Below are positions 45,820 to 53,866 of a DNA stretch of 64,000 nucleotides, in pieces; position 1 is the stretch's first letter; the number at the start of each line of letters is the position of its first letter. Origin of the DNA: Pseudomonas sp. H9 (lineage in GTDB: Bacteria; Pseudomonadota; Gammaproteobacteria; Pseudomonadales; Pseudomonadaceae); the NCBI RefSeq assembly GCF_004353925.1, contig NZ_SMOK01000019.1, positions 59,471-123,470 on the forward strand, in the 5' to 3' direction. The notes beneath the pieces were generated by a model. That model did not search any database. It saw only the letters and a list, made by a program, of their open reading frames with translations, and was not told where the DNA came from. A program made the translations under genes and the position numbers.

Positions 45820-46581
45820 TTACTTGCGAGCGCCACCGAAAGCGGTGTCGTAGTTGCGGTTGGCGAACTTGGCGATACCGGCCACCGAGGCGGTGGCGCC
45901 TGCGCCGAAGAAGCTGCCTTGGGTGGTGCCGGCCGACAGCACAGCGTTGGTGGCTGTGTTGCGTGCAATTGCATCGCCGCTGAAGCTGGCAGTCGCTGTA
46001 TTGATGTTGGCGTCGAGCGCAACTTTCAGGGTGCTGTTGTTCAACGAGCCGGTCAGTTTTGGCGCGGCAGTGCCGAACGATGCGGTCAGTTCACCGGACA
46101 TCAGGTTACCGCCGGAGTAGTTGTTGATGCCTTGCACCGCGTAGGTCACGCTGGCGGTTGGCAGTACGCGGCCGGTGGTGTCGCCGGAGTAGTAAACGGC
46201 GCGAGTTGGATCGTTGTTGGCACCACTTTGCGACCACTCACCGTAGTACACCTGCTGGCTGGCAACCTGTTTGAAGTCGAAGTTGCCCAATGCCGAGTGG
46301 GAGGGCGGCATCATGGCTGCAGTGATGGTGGTGACCCCGTTAGTGTCGGTGGGGACCATGCCTTTCAGGCCGCTGAAAGCAACTTTTGCACCATTGTGGA
46401 ACGCTCTGACGCCCACCGCTGGAATGCCGTTCGCGCTTGGGTGATTGGGGGTGCCTGCGCCTTGGGTACCGTCAACGACAATTGCAGTGTCGTAACTTTG
46501 CCCTGAAGAAGTCGCTGCCTGAGCAACGCCAGCCAGACCAAAAAGTGCAACTGCCAGTACGGTGTAGTTGAAAGATTTCAT
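45820..46581 (-). CDS. HphA (hemophilin)-like secreted Slam substrate
   Basis: 253 residues from ATG 46581. Cleavable signal ends AQA (residue 22) and no Cys follows, so it is soluble rather than a lipoprotein, unlike most Slam clients. The rest is Gly/Ala/Ser/Thr-rich beta sequence. The C-terminal GSFFGAGATASVAGIAKFANRNYDTAFGGARK resembles the TbpB-type terminal barrel, where G-x-F-F-G and A-F-G-x-K/R recur. HphA of Acinetobacter binds heme and is delivered by Slam. Here heme binding is an inference; another ligand is possible. An ATG 12 bases up is an alternative start. Confidence 0.75.
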   Translation of the reverse strand: MKSFNYTVLAVALFGLAGVAQAATSSGQSYDTAIVVDGTQGAGTPNHPSANGIPAVGVRAFHNGAKVAFSGLKGMVPTDTNGVTTITAAMMPPSHSALGNFDFKQVASQQVYYGEWSQSGANNDPTRAVYYSGDTTGRVLPTASVTYAVQGINNYSGGNLMSGELTASFGTAAPKLTGSLNNSTLKVALDANINTATASFSGDAIARNTATNAVLSAGTTQGSFFGAGATASVAGIAKFANRNYDTAFGGARK

Positions 46582-46675
46582 TTGTTCATCCATTGAGTGA
46601 TTAAAGTTAATTCAACACGTCAAGCATTTGCCAAGCAGGTTTTCAGCCGCCCATGTAGTGCCCCCTTCTCGAAAT

Positions 46676-49600
46676 TTAAAAAGTAGTGGTAAAGCTGATT
46701 TTCAAAGTTCGACCTGGTGCGGGCATGGCTGAGCGCGTCAGCGGGTCGATGTAATAGAGGTTGCTCAAGTTGGTGCCGGTTAATTCAATAGAAGCATCGT
46801 CGCTCAACTTGTAATTTATGTAGGCGTCGTAAGTTATAATTTTGTCCCACGACATCGGTGTGTTCAGGTAGTAACTGACCATGGCGTTGCTGCCGTAGTT
46901 GTTGTAGAACTTGTTTTCGTGCTGTTTGTAATAAATAGCCCGCCCGCCAACTTCAAGTTTGCGCTCGAAGAATCGTGCCCCCAATCCCAGGTTGGCTGAC
47001 CATTCAGGCATTGCCATGCTCACAAGGTAGCCACCGACAAAGCCGTCATCCACGCAATTGGGTGTAGAGCCGGTCGAGTCGAGCATGACGGCAGAGTTTT
47101 CATCACAGACCTCATTCTTCAGCACATGACCGATACTCAAGTCAGTGAACACGCGCCCGTTGTCGTAACGACCCTGGAGTTCCAGGCCGGCGGTGGTCTG
47201 CTTCTCCAGGTTGTCGAAACGCATGTTCGGATCGCGTTCGATCACATCCTTGGTGGTGTTGTGGTAGTACGTCAGCTTGATGTCGGCGATTTCACTGCCA
47301 GCCAATCCGGACAAATTGTGTATGTAGGCGGCTTCATAGTTGCGCGCATGTTCCGGCTTGAGCCCCCACGGATTGGTTGAAGCAGAGAAACCGACGGTGC
47401 TTTCAAACATACTCGGATAACGAAGAGCTTCGCTGTAGCGAAGGTACAGCCGGCCGTTTTCGGAGGTGTAGAACGTGGTAGAAAGTGAAGGCGTCCAGCC
47501 GTGGTCTTTCTGGTGCTTTGCGCTTACATCTTTTTCATGATAGTTAGGGTTTCCATTTTCATCTACGCTGCGGGGCAAAGAGCTGTCGCATGAAATAATT
47601 GTTCTGCGTGGGTCTTGGAAGTTCATGCAAGGGTTGTTGCTACGAGAGTATTTACCTTTACCGTTGTGTGCCCACGCTGCCCAGTGCCGGGTTTCTTCAA
47701 TGTGCGAGGTCTGAGATTTAATTTGCGCTATTGCCTCTTGGCGCTCTGCTTCGGTGAAGCCAAATGCATCCCATGAGGATTTGGAGTCTTCAATTTGCTG
47801 ATTTATTTTTGCTTGCCGCTCAGTGTCTGTAAGTAGCTTTCTGGTGGTGTAAGCAACCTCCCGCCCGGTTTCCACAGTTGCGGTTGTAATACCGTCCCTC
47901 TCCTGGCGTTCCTTCAAAAAATCATCAAAGGCCCAGTAAGAGGAATAACGCATCCCCGCATTGAATCGGGCAAAGGTCACCGGCCGCCAATCGAAATTGA
48001 AGTTGTATTCCTGTTCTTCCCTACGTCCTTTGCGCGGATACATACGCAAAGTGGTGCTGATGGCTGTGTCGTAGTAGTCGTCGCTGGAGCCCAGTTTTTC
48101 ATGCTGGTAACTACCACCCAGGGTCAAGTCGAGGCTGTCGAGCAGTTTGAATTTGTTGCTGACGGTCAGGCCGACACGGTCGTGCTTGGCGTTGGCTAGC
48201 GCGGTGTTTCTGAACACCGGATCGAGCCAGGTGGTGTGGTTCGGTATGCCGCCACTGCTGTAGGTATCGCTGCGGGTGTTGGTTGCCCAGAGGTTGGAGT
48301 AGAAGTCCACCCACGGGTTACCCTCAGGCTTGAGTTTGTACTCCAGGTTGTAGGCTTTGCTTTCCACATGGCTCAGCGGCCACTGCGGCACGCCATGGGT
48401 CGCGGCGTCGAACTGGGAGCCGGGTGTGAAAAATGAAATCCGCGATGGCAGAATCTCGCCGTACAGCGAATCAGTGTCGCGGTAGCCGAACTCAAGGGAC
48501 TGGCCTTCATCGATCTTGAGTTTGGCTTTGCCCAGCCACGACTCCATCTTGCTGGAGGTGTTGGGCACTTCCGCGCCCGGTTTGTAGATGGTCGCCAGGT
48601 TGGGAATGTAGTCCCAATGGCCATTTACCTGCTTGCCGGTTGAATAGAAGTCGCTTTTGTTCTTGCCCGCGTAGTGGTTGCCTTTTTCCCGGTAGGCATA
48701 AGCAGCCAATAGTTCGAACTTCTCCTGGCGGGTGGCCAGGGCCATGCGATAGGCATAGTCGTCACTGGACAGCAGGTCGTTGCTGCTACTGGTGCGCGGC
48801 TGTTTGTACAGCGAAGGGTCGTAGTAGGTGAAGATAGGGCCGAAATTATGTTCTGGGCCGGGCATCTGTCCGGTCAGCAGGGTCGGCAGTCTTGGCGAAA
48901 CCGAGTTGTTGCTGCCCTCGATCTTGAATTCGCCGCCGTACTCTTGGCCTTCCTTAAGCACGTCATCGACGTTCAGGGTGCTGGCCACCACTGCGCCACC
49001 GACGCCGCTGTAGACGTTACGCTCCATGTTCGGCCCCTTGATGACCTTGATACTGCCGATCAGGTTGGGGTCGATGTAGTTGCGGTTGTTGGCGCCGTTG
49101 TAGCCGCGGTACACGGTTAGCGCCTGCTCGGTGCCATCGATAGTCAGCGGCACGCGGCCCGGGCCCTGGATGCCGCGGATGTTTGGGTCCAGCGCGCCAC
49201 TGTTACGGGCATCGCCGCTGTAGACGTTGAGCATGCCCTTGAACAGGTCGGCGGGGGCGGCGCCTTTGTAGCGTTCGATCTGCTCCTTGCCGGCGTACAC
49301 CGAGGAGATGTCCTGATCGTAGATGTCGTTGTAGCCCTTTACGTCGCGCGACTCTTGGTACTCGGCGCCGTTCACGTAAGTGGGGTGAAGGTCGCCTTCT
49401 ACCAAGCCCGAGGTATCCGCAGCGGACTGCACCTGAATAACCGGGCGGTCGGGTTGGCCGACGACGCTGAAGGTGACGGCTTTATTTGCCAGCAATTGCT
49501 GCAGCGCAGCTTCAAGGGAAAGACGGCCTTGGACCGGGTTGCCGTAGGCGCCGGCAAAGTTGCTGCTGCCGATGTACAGTTCGGCTCCGGCCTGGCGGGC

Positions 49601-49831
49601 CAGCATTACCAGCGCTTCATCCAGCGCCAGCGACGGTACGTTGAAGCTGTGGATGGCACCTTCCGCCGCTGCGTGGGTTACGCTCGCGGCTGGGTTGGCG
49701 TGAACGGTGCCAAGCAGGGTGGCGTCGGCGATCAATGCTAATACGGCTAACTGCACGCCCAGGCTCAGGCGGGTGCGCTTGGAAAGCTTGCGCTTGTTGT
49801 TATTCCCTTGCGTTTGCAAAACCGGCCTCAC
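46676..49831 (-). CDS. TonB-dependent receptor with STN signalling domain (HphR/HasR-like)
   Basis: About 1051 residues; GTG start at 49831 chosen because signal-peptide sequence RTRLSLGVQLAVLALIADATL follows, although no good ribosome site is visible (an ATG exists 66 bases earlier). After cleavage near HANPAA come an STN domain (about 50-140), the plug (NIRGIQGPGRVPLTIDGTEQ and RGYNGANNRNYIDPNLIGSI) and a 22-strand barrel ending LYYIDPLTRSAMPAPGRT then Phe, typical of heme/hemoglobin receptors. The STN can signal via FecR/FecI encoded just upstream. A large extracellular loop (about 640-775) is unusual. In operon with the hemophilin-like and Slam genes. Confidence 0.87.
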   Translation of the reverse strand: MRPVLQTQGNNNKRKLSKRTRLSLGVQLAVLALIADATLLGTVHANPAASVTHAAAEGAIHSFNVPSLALDEALVMLARQAGAELYIGSSNFAGAYGNPVQGRLSLEAALQQLLANKAVTFSVVGQPDRPVIQVQSAADTSGLVEGDLHPTYVNGAEYQESRDVKGYNDIYDQDISSVYAGKEQIERYKGAAPADLFKGMLNVYSGDARNSGALDPNIRGIQGPGRVPLTIDGTEQALTVYRGYNGANNRNYIDPNLIGSIKVIKGPNMERNVYSGVGGAVVASTLNVDDVLKEGQEYGGEFKIEGSNNSVSPRLPTLLTGQMPGPEHNFGPIFTYYDPSLYKQPRTSSSNDLLSSDDYAYRMALATRQEKFELLAAYAYREKGNHYAGKNKSDFYSTGKQVNGHWDYIPNLATIYKPGAEVPNTSSKMESWLGKAKLKIDEGQSLEFGYRDTDSLYGEILPSRISFFTPGSQFDAATHGVPQWPLSHVESKAYNLEYKLKPEGNPWVDFYSNLWATNTRSDTYSSGGIPNHTTWLDPVFRNTALANAKHDRVGLTVSNKFKLLDSLDLTLGGSYQHEKLGSSDDYYDTAISTTLRMYPRKGRREEQEYNFNFDWRPVTFARFNAGMRYSSYWAFDDFLKERQERDGITTATVETGREVAYTTRKLLTDTERQAKINQQIEDSKSSWDAFGFTEAERQEAIAQIKSQTSHIEETRHWAAWAHNGKGKYSRSNNPCMNFQDPRRTIISCDSSLPRSVDENGNPNYHEKDVSAKHQKDHGWTPSLSTTFYTSENGRLYLRYSEALRYPSMFESTVGFSASTNPWGLKPEHARNYEAAYIHNLSGLAGSEIADIKLTYYHNTTKDVIERDPNMRFDNLEKQTTAGLELQGRYDNGRVFTDLSIGHVLKNEVCDENSAVMLDSTGSTPNCVDDGFVGGYLVSMAMPEWSANLGLGARFFERKLEVGGRAIYYKQHENKFYNNYGSNAMVSYYLNTPMSWDKIITYDAYINYKLSDDASIELTGTNLSNLYYIDPLTRSAMPAPGRTLKISFTTTF

Positions 49832-49875
49832 TAAAAGCAAATAAGATCTATTTACGTGTAGTGAGGACGGCACAG

Positions 49876-49906
49876 TTGCGAAAACGCAATAGATCATTTC
49901 GATCTA
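49876..49906. promoter_or_regulatory. two inverted repeats upstream of the receptor start
   Basis: TTGCG-AAAA-CGCAA (49876-49889) next to TAGATC-ATTTC-GATCTA (49890-49906), 45-75 bases before the receptor GTG. GATCTAT is repeated at 49845. Possibly the FecI-dependent promoter or operator; unproven. Confidence 0.35.
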
Positions 49907-49923
49907 TAAATTGTATTTTTTAT

Positions 49924-49986
49924 AAGCTTCAAGCTTCAAGCTTCAAGCTTCAAGCTTCAAGCTTCAAGCTTCAAGCTTCAAGCTTG
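49924..49986. repeat. nine tandem AAGCTTC heptads
   Basis: Eight exact copies (49924-49979) plus AAGCTTG. Each carries a HindIII site AAGCTT. It lies between the fecR stop (13 bases away) and the receptor start. The longest and purest of the four heptad arrays in the window. Confidence 0.95.
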
Positions 49987-49999
49987 CAGTTTGCAGCTT

Positions 50000-50980
50000 T
50001 CAGTAAATCACCGTCAGCCCTGGCAAGTCGATGATGCGTGCATGGGCCTGCATCGCCAGACGCTTGAGGGCATCGTCAAGGTTGTCCAGGCGCATCACGG
50101 CGCTGATCTGAACATTGCGCAGTGCTTCTCCTTTGACCATGACCAGGCCGGAGCGGAAGCGATTGATGCGCGCTACGGCATCGGCCAGCAGTTCGCGCTG
50201 AAACACCAGGCGTCCTTCCTGCCAACTGGCGAGTTCGTCGGGGCTGACATTCAGCGGCACAATGCCGGAGGTCGGGCCAAAGCGCAGGCTCTTGCCTTGA
50301 TCGAGCAGGGCAGAGCCGGCAGCGTCTTCCAGCTCGCGATGGGCCAGATCCACTTCGACCTGATGTTCCAGCACACCCACCCAGCCTTCGCGGTTGTCGG
50401 CAACACCCACCAGGTATTGCGTGCCGCGTGCGGTGATATCGGCGCCAGCGGTGCGCACGGTGAACGGTCGTCGCTCCTGATCAGTAACCGGTGACGGGGT
50501 GAACACCGCCTCGCCCTGGCTCAGGCGCACAAGCCGGGTCTGATCGTCGTAGGCAACATTGAGGATGCTGTGGCTGCCCAATTGCACCTGGCTGCCATCG
50601 GCCAAGGTGATCTGCTGGGTTTCGCCAAAGCCAGTGTGGTAGTCACTGCTCAGCGCCTGTAGCCAGAACGGCGGGGCGAGCTGCATCCAGCAACCCAGGG
50701 CGAGGCCCGTCACGAGGCTGCCGGTGGCGAGCGGCATTTGAAACCAGCGGGGGCGAGGCGGGCGCTGCGGCTTGGTATAACCGGGCAGGCGCTTGAGCTG
50801 TGCGGTGGCCTGCCAGGCACGATCCGCTCGCTCAGCGGCGGCGGCATGCAAAGGGTCGGCCGCCAGCCAGCGCTGGAACGCCTTCTGTTCGCGCGCCGAC
50901 AGCCGTCCTTGCCGCTGGCGCACCACCCAGTCGGCAGCTTCGTGCTCTATTGGGTCGATATTCTGTGGAGAAGCATTCAC
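50000..50980 (-). CDS. FecR-type anti-sigma / sigma regulator of the receptor operon
   Basis: 326 residues. Cytoplasmic part EAADWVVRQRQGRLSAREQKAFQRWLAADPLH, membrane segment about 81-100, FecR domain (GETQQITLADGSQVQLGSHSILNV ... FTVRTAGADITARGTQYLVG) and a terminal STN-like domain. It would receive the receptor STN signal in the periplasm and release or activate the FecI factor. It lies 42 bases after fecI and about 170 bases before the receptor, with the heptad array between. Confidence 0.92.
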   Translation of the reverse strand: MNASPQNIDPIEHEAADWVVRQRQGRLSAREQKAFQRWLAADPLHAAAAERADRAWQATAQLKRLPGYTKPQRPPRPRWFQMPLATGSLVTGLALGCWMQLAPPFWLQALSSDYHTGFGETQQITLADGSQVQLGSHSILNVAYDDQTRLVRLSQGEAVFTPSPVTDQERRPFTVRTAGADITARGTQYLVGVADNREGWVGVLEHQVEVDLAHRELEDAAGSALLDQGKSLRFGPTSGIVPLNVSPDELASWQEGRLVFQRELLADAVARINRFRSGLVMVKGEALRNVQISAVMRLDNLDDALKRLAMQAHARIIDLPGLTVIY

Positions 50981-51022
50981 GGTGTTATCTGGTTACCTTG
51001 TTGCTTTTTATCGTACCCAGGC

Positions 51023-51520
51023 CTAACCCTCAGGGTCGGGTTCCAGTTCCCTGCCAATTTTAGCCAGGGCCATTGCCATGTGTTTTTGTACAGAGCTTGT
51101 GGAAATCCGTAAATAGCGGGCGGCTTCTTTGTGGGTCATGCCCTCCACACGCAGCAACAGGAACACATCGCGGGTGCGTGCTGGCATTCGCTCAAGCATG
51201 TTTTCCAGATGCTCCAGTTCCAGGGCATCGATGGCTTGTTCTTCGGGGCGGCTGGTTTCATCGACCAGGGTTTCAAAAAACGCCGTGGCATCGGCATCGA
51301 AGCGCTTCTCACCGTAGCGGCGATAGTGATCGATCATCAGATTGTGGGCCACCCGGAACAAGTAAGAGGGCCCGCGAAGCACGCTCTCCAGGTTCTCCAG
51401 TTGGGCAAGGCGTAGAAAGGTTTCCTGCACCAAATCCGCGGCCAGGCTTGGCGTGCATTTCTTGCTCAGAAGGTAACGGTGCAGAGCAGATGAATGTTGG
51501 GTGAACAATTTTTCCAGCAC
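51023..51520 (-). CDS. FecI-type ECF sigma factor
   Basis: 165 residues from GTG 51520, which has AAGGAAAG 7 bases upstream. Longer starts are rejected because the 51586 ATG falls inside the Fur box. Region 2 is LAADLVQETFLRLAQLENLE; region 4 helix-turn-helix is GMTHKEAARYLRISTSSVQKHMAMAL. FecI sigma factors recruit polymerase to the adjacent receptor promoter after a receptor signal. The operon fecI-fecR-receptor-hemophilin-slam all reads on the minus strand. Confidence 0.92.
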   Translation of the reverse strand: MLEKLFTQHSSALHRYLLSKKCTPSLAADLVQETFLRLAQLENLESVLRGPSYLFRVAHNLMIDHYRRYGEKRFDADATAFFETLVDETSRPEEQAIDALELEHLENMLERMPARTRDVFLLLRVEGMTHKEAARYLRISTSSVQKHMAMALAKIGRELEPDPEG

Positions 51521-51568
51521 AGCAGCACTTTCCTTTGCTCGGGCGGAACCGGGAGAGGGCTGGAGTAT

Positions 51569-51587
51569 AATGACAATCTTTCTCATT
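51569..51587 (-). promoter_or_regulatory. Fur box upstream of fecI
   Basis: On the minus strand AATGAGAAAGATTGTCATT, close to the Fur consensus half-sites AATGAGAAT ... ATTCTCATT, directly before a TATACT -10-like sequence. It sits 49-67 bases upstream of the chosen fecI start and puts the whole cluster under iron. Confidence 0.8.
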
Positions 51588-51601
51588 AAGCCAGTGCTGC
51601 T

Positions 51602-51668
51602 TGTAGGAGCGGGCTTGCCCCGCGAAGCAATTTCACTGACACACCGCGATCGCGGGGCAAGCCCGCAG
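51602..51668. repeat. REP inverted pair with truncated right arm
   Basis: GGAGCGGGCTTGCCCCGCG left; right arm CGCGGGGCAAGCCCGC then diverges (AGCC instead of TCC). Spacer contains CACTGACACACCGC. Between fecI promoter and tRNA-Met. Confidence 0.88.
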
Positions 51669-51682
51669 CCGATTGCAGGCGC

Positions 51683-51718
51683 AAAAAAAAATGGCTTACC
51701 TTGCGGTAAGCCATTTTT
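51683..51718 (-). terminator. tRNA-Met terminator
   Basis: ATGGCTTACC / GGTAAGCCAT stem around a TTGC loop, with a nine-base A run on the plus strand (T run on the minus strand) just downstream of the tRNA 3-prime end. Confidence 0.9.
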
Positions 51719-51725
51719 CGGTACT

Positions 51726-51802
51726 TGGTGGCTACACAGGGACTTGAACCCCGGACCCCAGCATTATGAATGCTATGCTCTAACCAACTGAGCTATGTAG
51801 CC
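51726..51802 (-). tRNA. tRNA-Met (CAT), elongator
   Basis: 77 bases, CCA encoded. On the minus strand: acceptor GGCTACA pairing with TGTAGCC, D-arm AGCTCAGTTGGTTAGAGC, anticodon stem TAGCA/TGCTG with loop TTCATAA (anticodon CAT), T-arm CGGGG-TTCAAGT-CCCTG with one mismatch-tolerant end. Sequence resembles elongator tRNA-Met rather than tRNA-fMet (G1-C72 paired) or lysidine-type tRNA-Ile2. Confidence 0.95.
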
Positions 51803-51879
51803 AAGTGGCGCGCATTATTCGCTTTAAACGGACACCTGTCAACACTCTTTTTTAAAAAAATAATCGTGTGATCAATTGC

Positions 51880-52479
51880 TTAGCGGACAGGGGGCTTTGA
51901 AGCCTGCCCGTCACGCCATGCCAGCAAGCGTTCAGCATCCACTTTCTCCGCCTGGCCCAGGCTTGCGCCGCGAATGATCAGGCGTTGGCCTTGGGTGAGT
52001 AAGCGTTTTTCACCGTATTGGCTACTGACCTCCACCTTGCCCTTGAACAGGACCACTTCGTCATGGTCGAGACCTCGGCTGGCCGAAAGATGAGTACCAA
52101 ACACCTGAACCCGGGTTTCGCCGATATCGACCTCAAACGGACGACCATCAAGCATCACATTGATGAACACCTGGCCCTGAACAAGGCGCACCTTGCGTAC
52201 CGGCCCGCGTAAATCGACATCGACTGCGCTGGCGCCGTCCAGCGTCAGCCGCGAGCCATCGGCCAGCTGAATCTGCCGACGTTCGCCTGGGTCGGTGGCC
52301 ACGTCGCTGATCAGCCGTTGCAGGTAGGCCAGTTGGCTCCACATGAACAATCCGCCGGCCAACAACACACCAGCGGCGATAGCCCAGCCCAGCCAGGCGC
52401 GTGGCGCTTCACGTCGTTTGGCCTGGTGTATCCGTGTGCCAGGGCCGGTTGAGGGTATTGAAGTGGGTGATGAATTCAT
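51880..52479 (-). CDS. truncated FecR-domain protein (remnant or standalone regulator)
   Basis: 199 residues from ATG 52479 (weak ribosome site; a TTG 30 bases up is possible). It has a membrane helix (about 30-48) and a complete FecR domain: IQLADGSRLTLDGASAVDVDL ... QVFGTHLSASR ... LTQGQRLII. The cytoplasmic sigma-binding part that starts other FecR proteins is missing and the protein ends at LLAWRDGQASKPPVR, about 80 residues short of the usual C-terminal STN-like part. No sigma gene is adjacent. A Fur-like box stands upstream, so it is probably iron-repressed. Either a decayed fecIR copy or a separate periplasmic regulator. Confidence 0.7.
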   Translation of the reverse strand: MNSSPTSIPSTGPGTRIHQAKRREAPRAWLGWAIAAGVLLAGGLFMWSQLAYLQRLISDVATDPGERRQIQLADGSRLTLDGASAVDVDLRGPVRKVRLVQGQVFINVMLDGRPFEVDIGETRVQVFGTHLSASRGLDHDEVVLFKGKVEVSSQYGEKRLLTQGQRLIIRGASLGQAEKVDAERLLAWRDGQASKPPVR

Positions 52480-52535
52480 GACGCGCGCAATGCTCTGAGC
52501 AGGGACCAAGGGCTGAAAACCTGAAAGATGCTATA

Positions 52536-52554
52536 GCTAGTGAGAATCATTAGC
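52536..52554 (-). promoter_or_regulatory. Fur-like box upstream of the truncated fecR
   Basis: Minus strand GCTAATGATTCTCACTAGC, an imperfect palindrome with a strong TGATTCTCA half. It overlaps a TTGCTA-15-TATAGC promoter-like pair. Divergent from the MFS gene at 52649, which it may also affect. Confidence 0.6.
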
Positions 52555-52648
52555 AAGAATGTAGAAGTGACGCTCGTCGAAAAGAATCGTGCGCTTGCTA
52601 ACGAATTCTGGATAATTGGATCCCAACCAACGGATGGAAGACTTAGTC

Positions 52649-53866
52649 ATGGCTGTAAGCAGTGCCTCGTCCCTTTCGCCCGCAAGCTCCGCGACTGCCC
52701 AAAGCAGCCCGCTGGTCATGCGGATCATCGCCGCGTGCGCGCTGGCGCACCTGATCAACGACCTGATCCAGGCAGTGCTACCGTCGATCTACCCGCTGCT
52801 CAAGGCTAACTACGGGCTGAGTTTTGCCCAGGTGGGGATGATCACACTGACCTTCCAGATCACTGCCTCGCTGCTGCAACCCTGGGTTGGCTTTTATACC
52901 GACCGCAAGCCGATGCCGAATCTGCTGCCGCTGGGCACTCTGTGCACGCTGGTGGGGATTGTCATGCTGGCGTACGTCGCTAGCTTCCCAATGATTTTGC
53001 TGGCCGCCGCCTTGGTGGGCATCGGCTCTTCCACCTTCCATCCGGAAACCTCGCGCATCGCTCGGCTGGCCTCGGGCGGGCGTTTTGGGCTGGCGCAGTC
53101 GACCTTTCAGGTGGGTGGCAATGCCGGCTCGGCGTTTGGCCCATTGCTGGCTGCGGCGATCATCATTCCGTTTGGCCAGGGCAATGTCGCCTGGTTCGGC
53201 TTGTTCGCGGTGTTTGCGGTGCTGGTGACCTATGGCTTGAGCCGCTGGTATCGCGAGCACCTGAACTTGTTCAAGGCCAAAGCCGGGCAGGCGGCCACCC
53301 ATGGTTTGTCGCGCGGGCGGGTGATCGGTGCGCTGGTGGTCCTGGGGCTGCTGGTGTTCTCCAAGTACTTCTATATGTCCAGCCTCACCAGCTACTTCAC
53401 CTTTTACCTGATCGAGAAGTTCGACCTTTCGGTTGCCAGTTCGCAGTTGTACCTGTTCCTGTTCCTCGGCGCGGTGGCGGCCGGAACGTTCTTCGGTGGG
53501 CCGATTGGTGACCGTATCGGTCGTAAGGCGGTGATCTGGTTTTCGATCCTCGGCGTGGCGCCGTTCACCCTGCTGCTGCCATACGCCGACCTGTTCTGGA
53601 CCAGTGTGCTGAGTGTAGTTATTGGCTTTATCCTCGCGTCGGCATTCTCGGCCATCGTGGTGTATGCCCAGGAGCTGGTGCCGGGCAACGTCGGCATGAT
53701 CGCCGGGATTTTCTTCGGCCTGATGTTCGGTTTTGGCGGTATCGGCGCGGCATTGCTCGGCTACCTGGCAGACCTCAAAGGCATCGAGTATGTCTACAGT
53801 CTTTGCTCGTACCTGCCACTGTTCGGCCTGCTGGCGATTCTGCTGCCGTCTACCGGAAAGCGCTGA
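52649..53866 (+). CDS. MFS exporter, fosmidomycin-resistance (Fsr) type
   Basis: 405 residues, 12 predicted membrane helices. ALAHLINDLIQAVLPSIYPLLKANYGLSFAQVG and FHPETSRIARLASGGRFGLAQSTFQVGGNAGSA are hallmarks of the Fsr subfamily. Other conserved positions include GDRIGRKAVI. Start MAVSSASS has GGAAG upstream; an ATG 15 bases earlier is possible. Exports fosmidomycin in E. coli; substrate here unknown. Confidence 0.9.
   Translation: MAVSSASSLSPASSATAQSSPLVMRIIAACALAHLINDLIQAVLPSIYPLLKANYGLSFAQVGMITLTFQITASLLQPWVGFYTDRKPMPNLLPLGTLCTLVGIVMLAYVASFPMILLAAALVGIGSSTFHPETSRIARLASGGRFGLAQSTFQVGGNAGSAFGPLLAAAIIIPFGQGNVAWFGLFAVFAVLVTYGLSRWYREHLNLFKAKAGQAATHGLSRGRVIGALVVLGLLVFSKYFYMSSLTSYFTFYLIEKFDLSVASSQLYLFLFLGAVAAGTFFGGPIGDRIGRKAVIWFSILGVAPFTLLLPYADLFWTSVLSVVIGFILASAFSAIVVYAQELVPGNVGMIAGIFFGLMFGFGGIGAALLGYLADLKGIEYVYSLCSYLPLFGLLAILLPSTGKR

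Noticed and set aside
45820..46581. HasA hemophore
   Set aside because: No HasA-like His/Tyr heme loops or C-terminal ABC secretion signal are visible, a signal peptide is present, and a Slam gene rather than HasDEF is adjacent.
49924..49986. CRISPR-like array
   Set aside because: Seven-base units with no spacers, and no cas genes nearby; a simple tandem repeat.
51726..51802. tRNA as an integration site for an island
   Set aside because: No integrase gene and no direct repeat of the tRNA 3-prime end was seen in the window, although iron genes lie on both sides.
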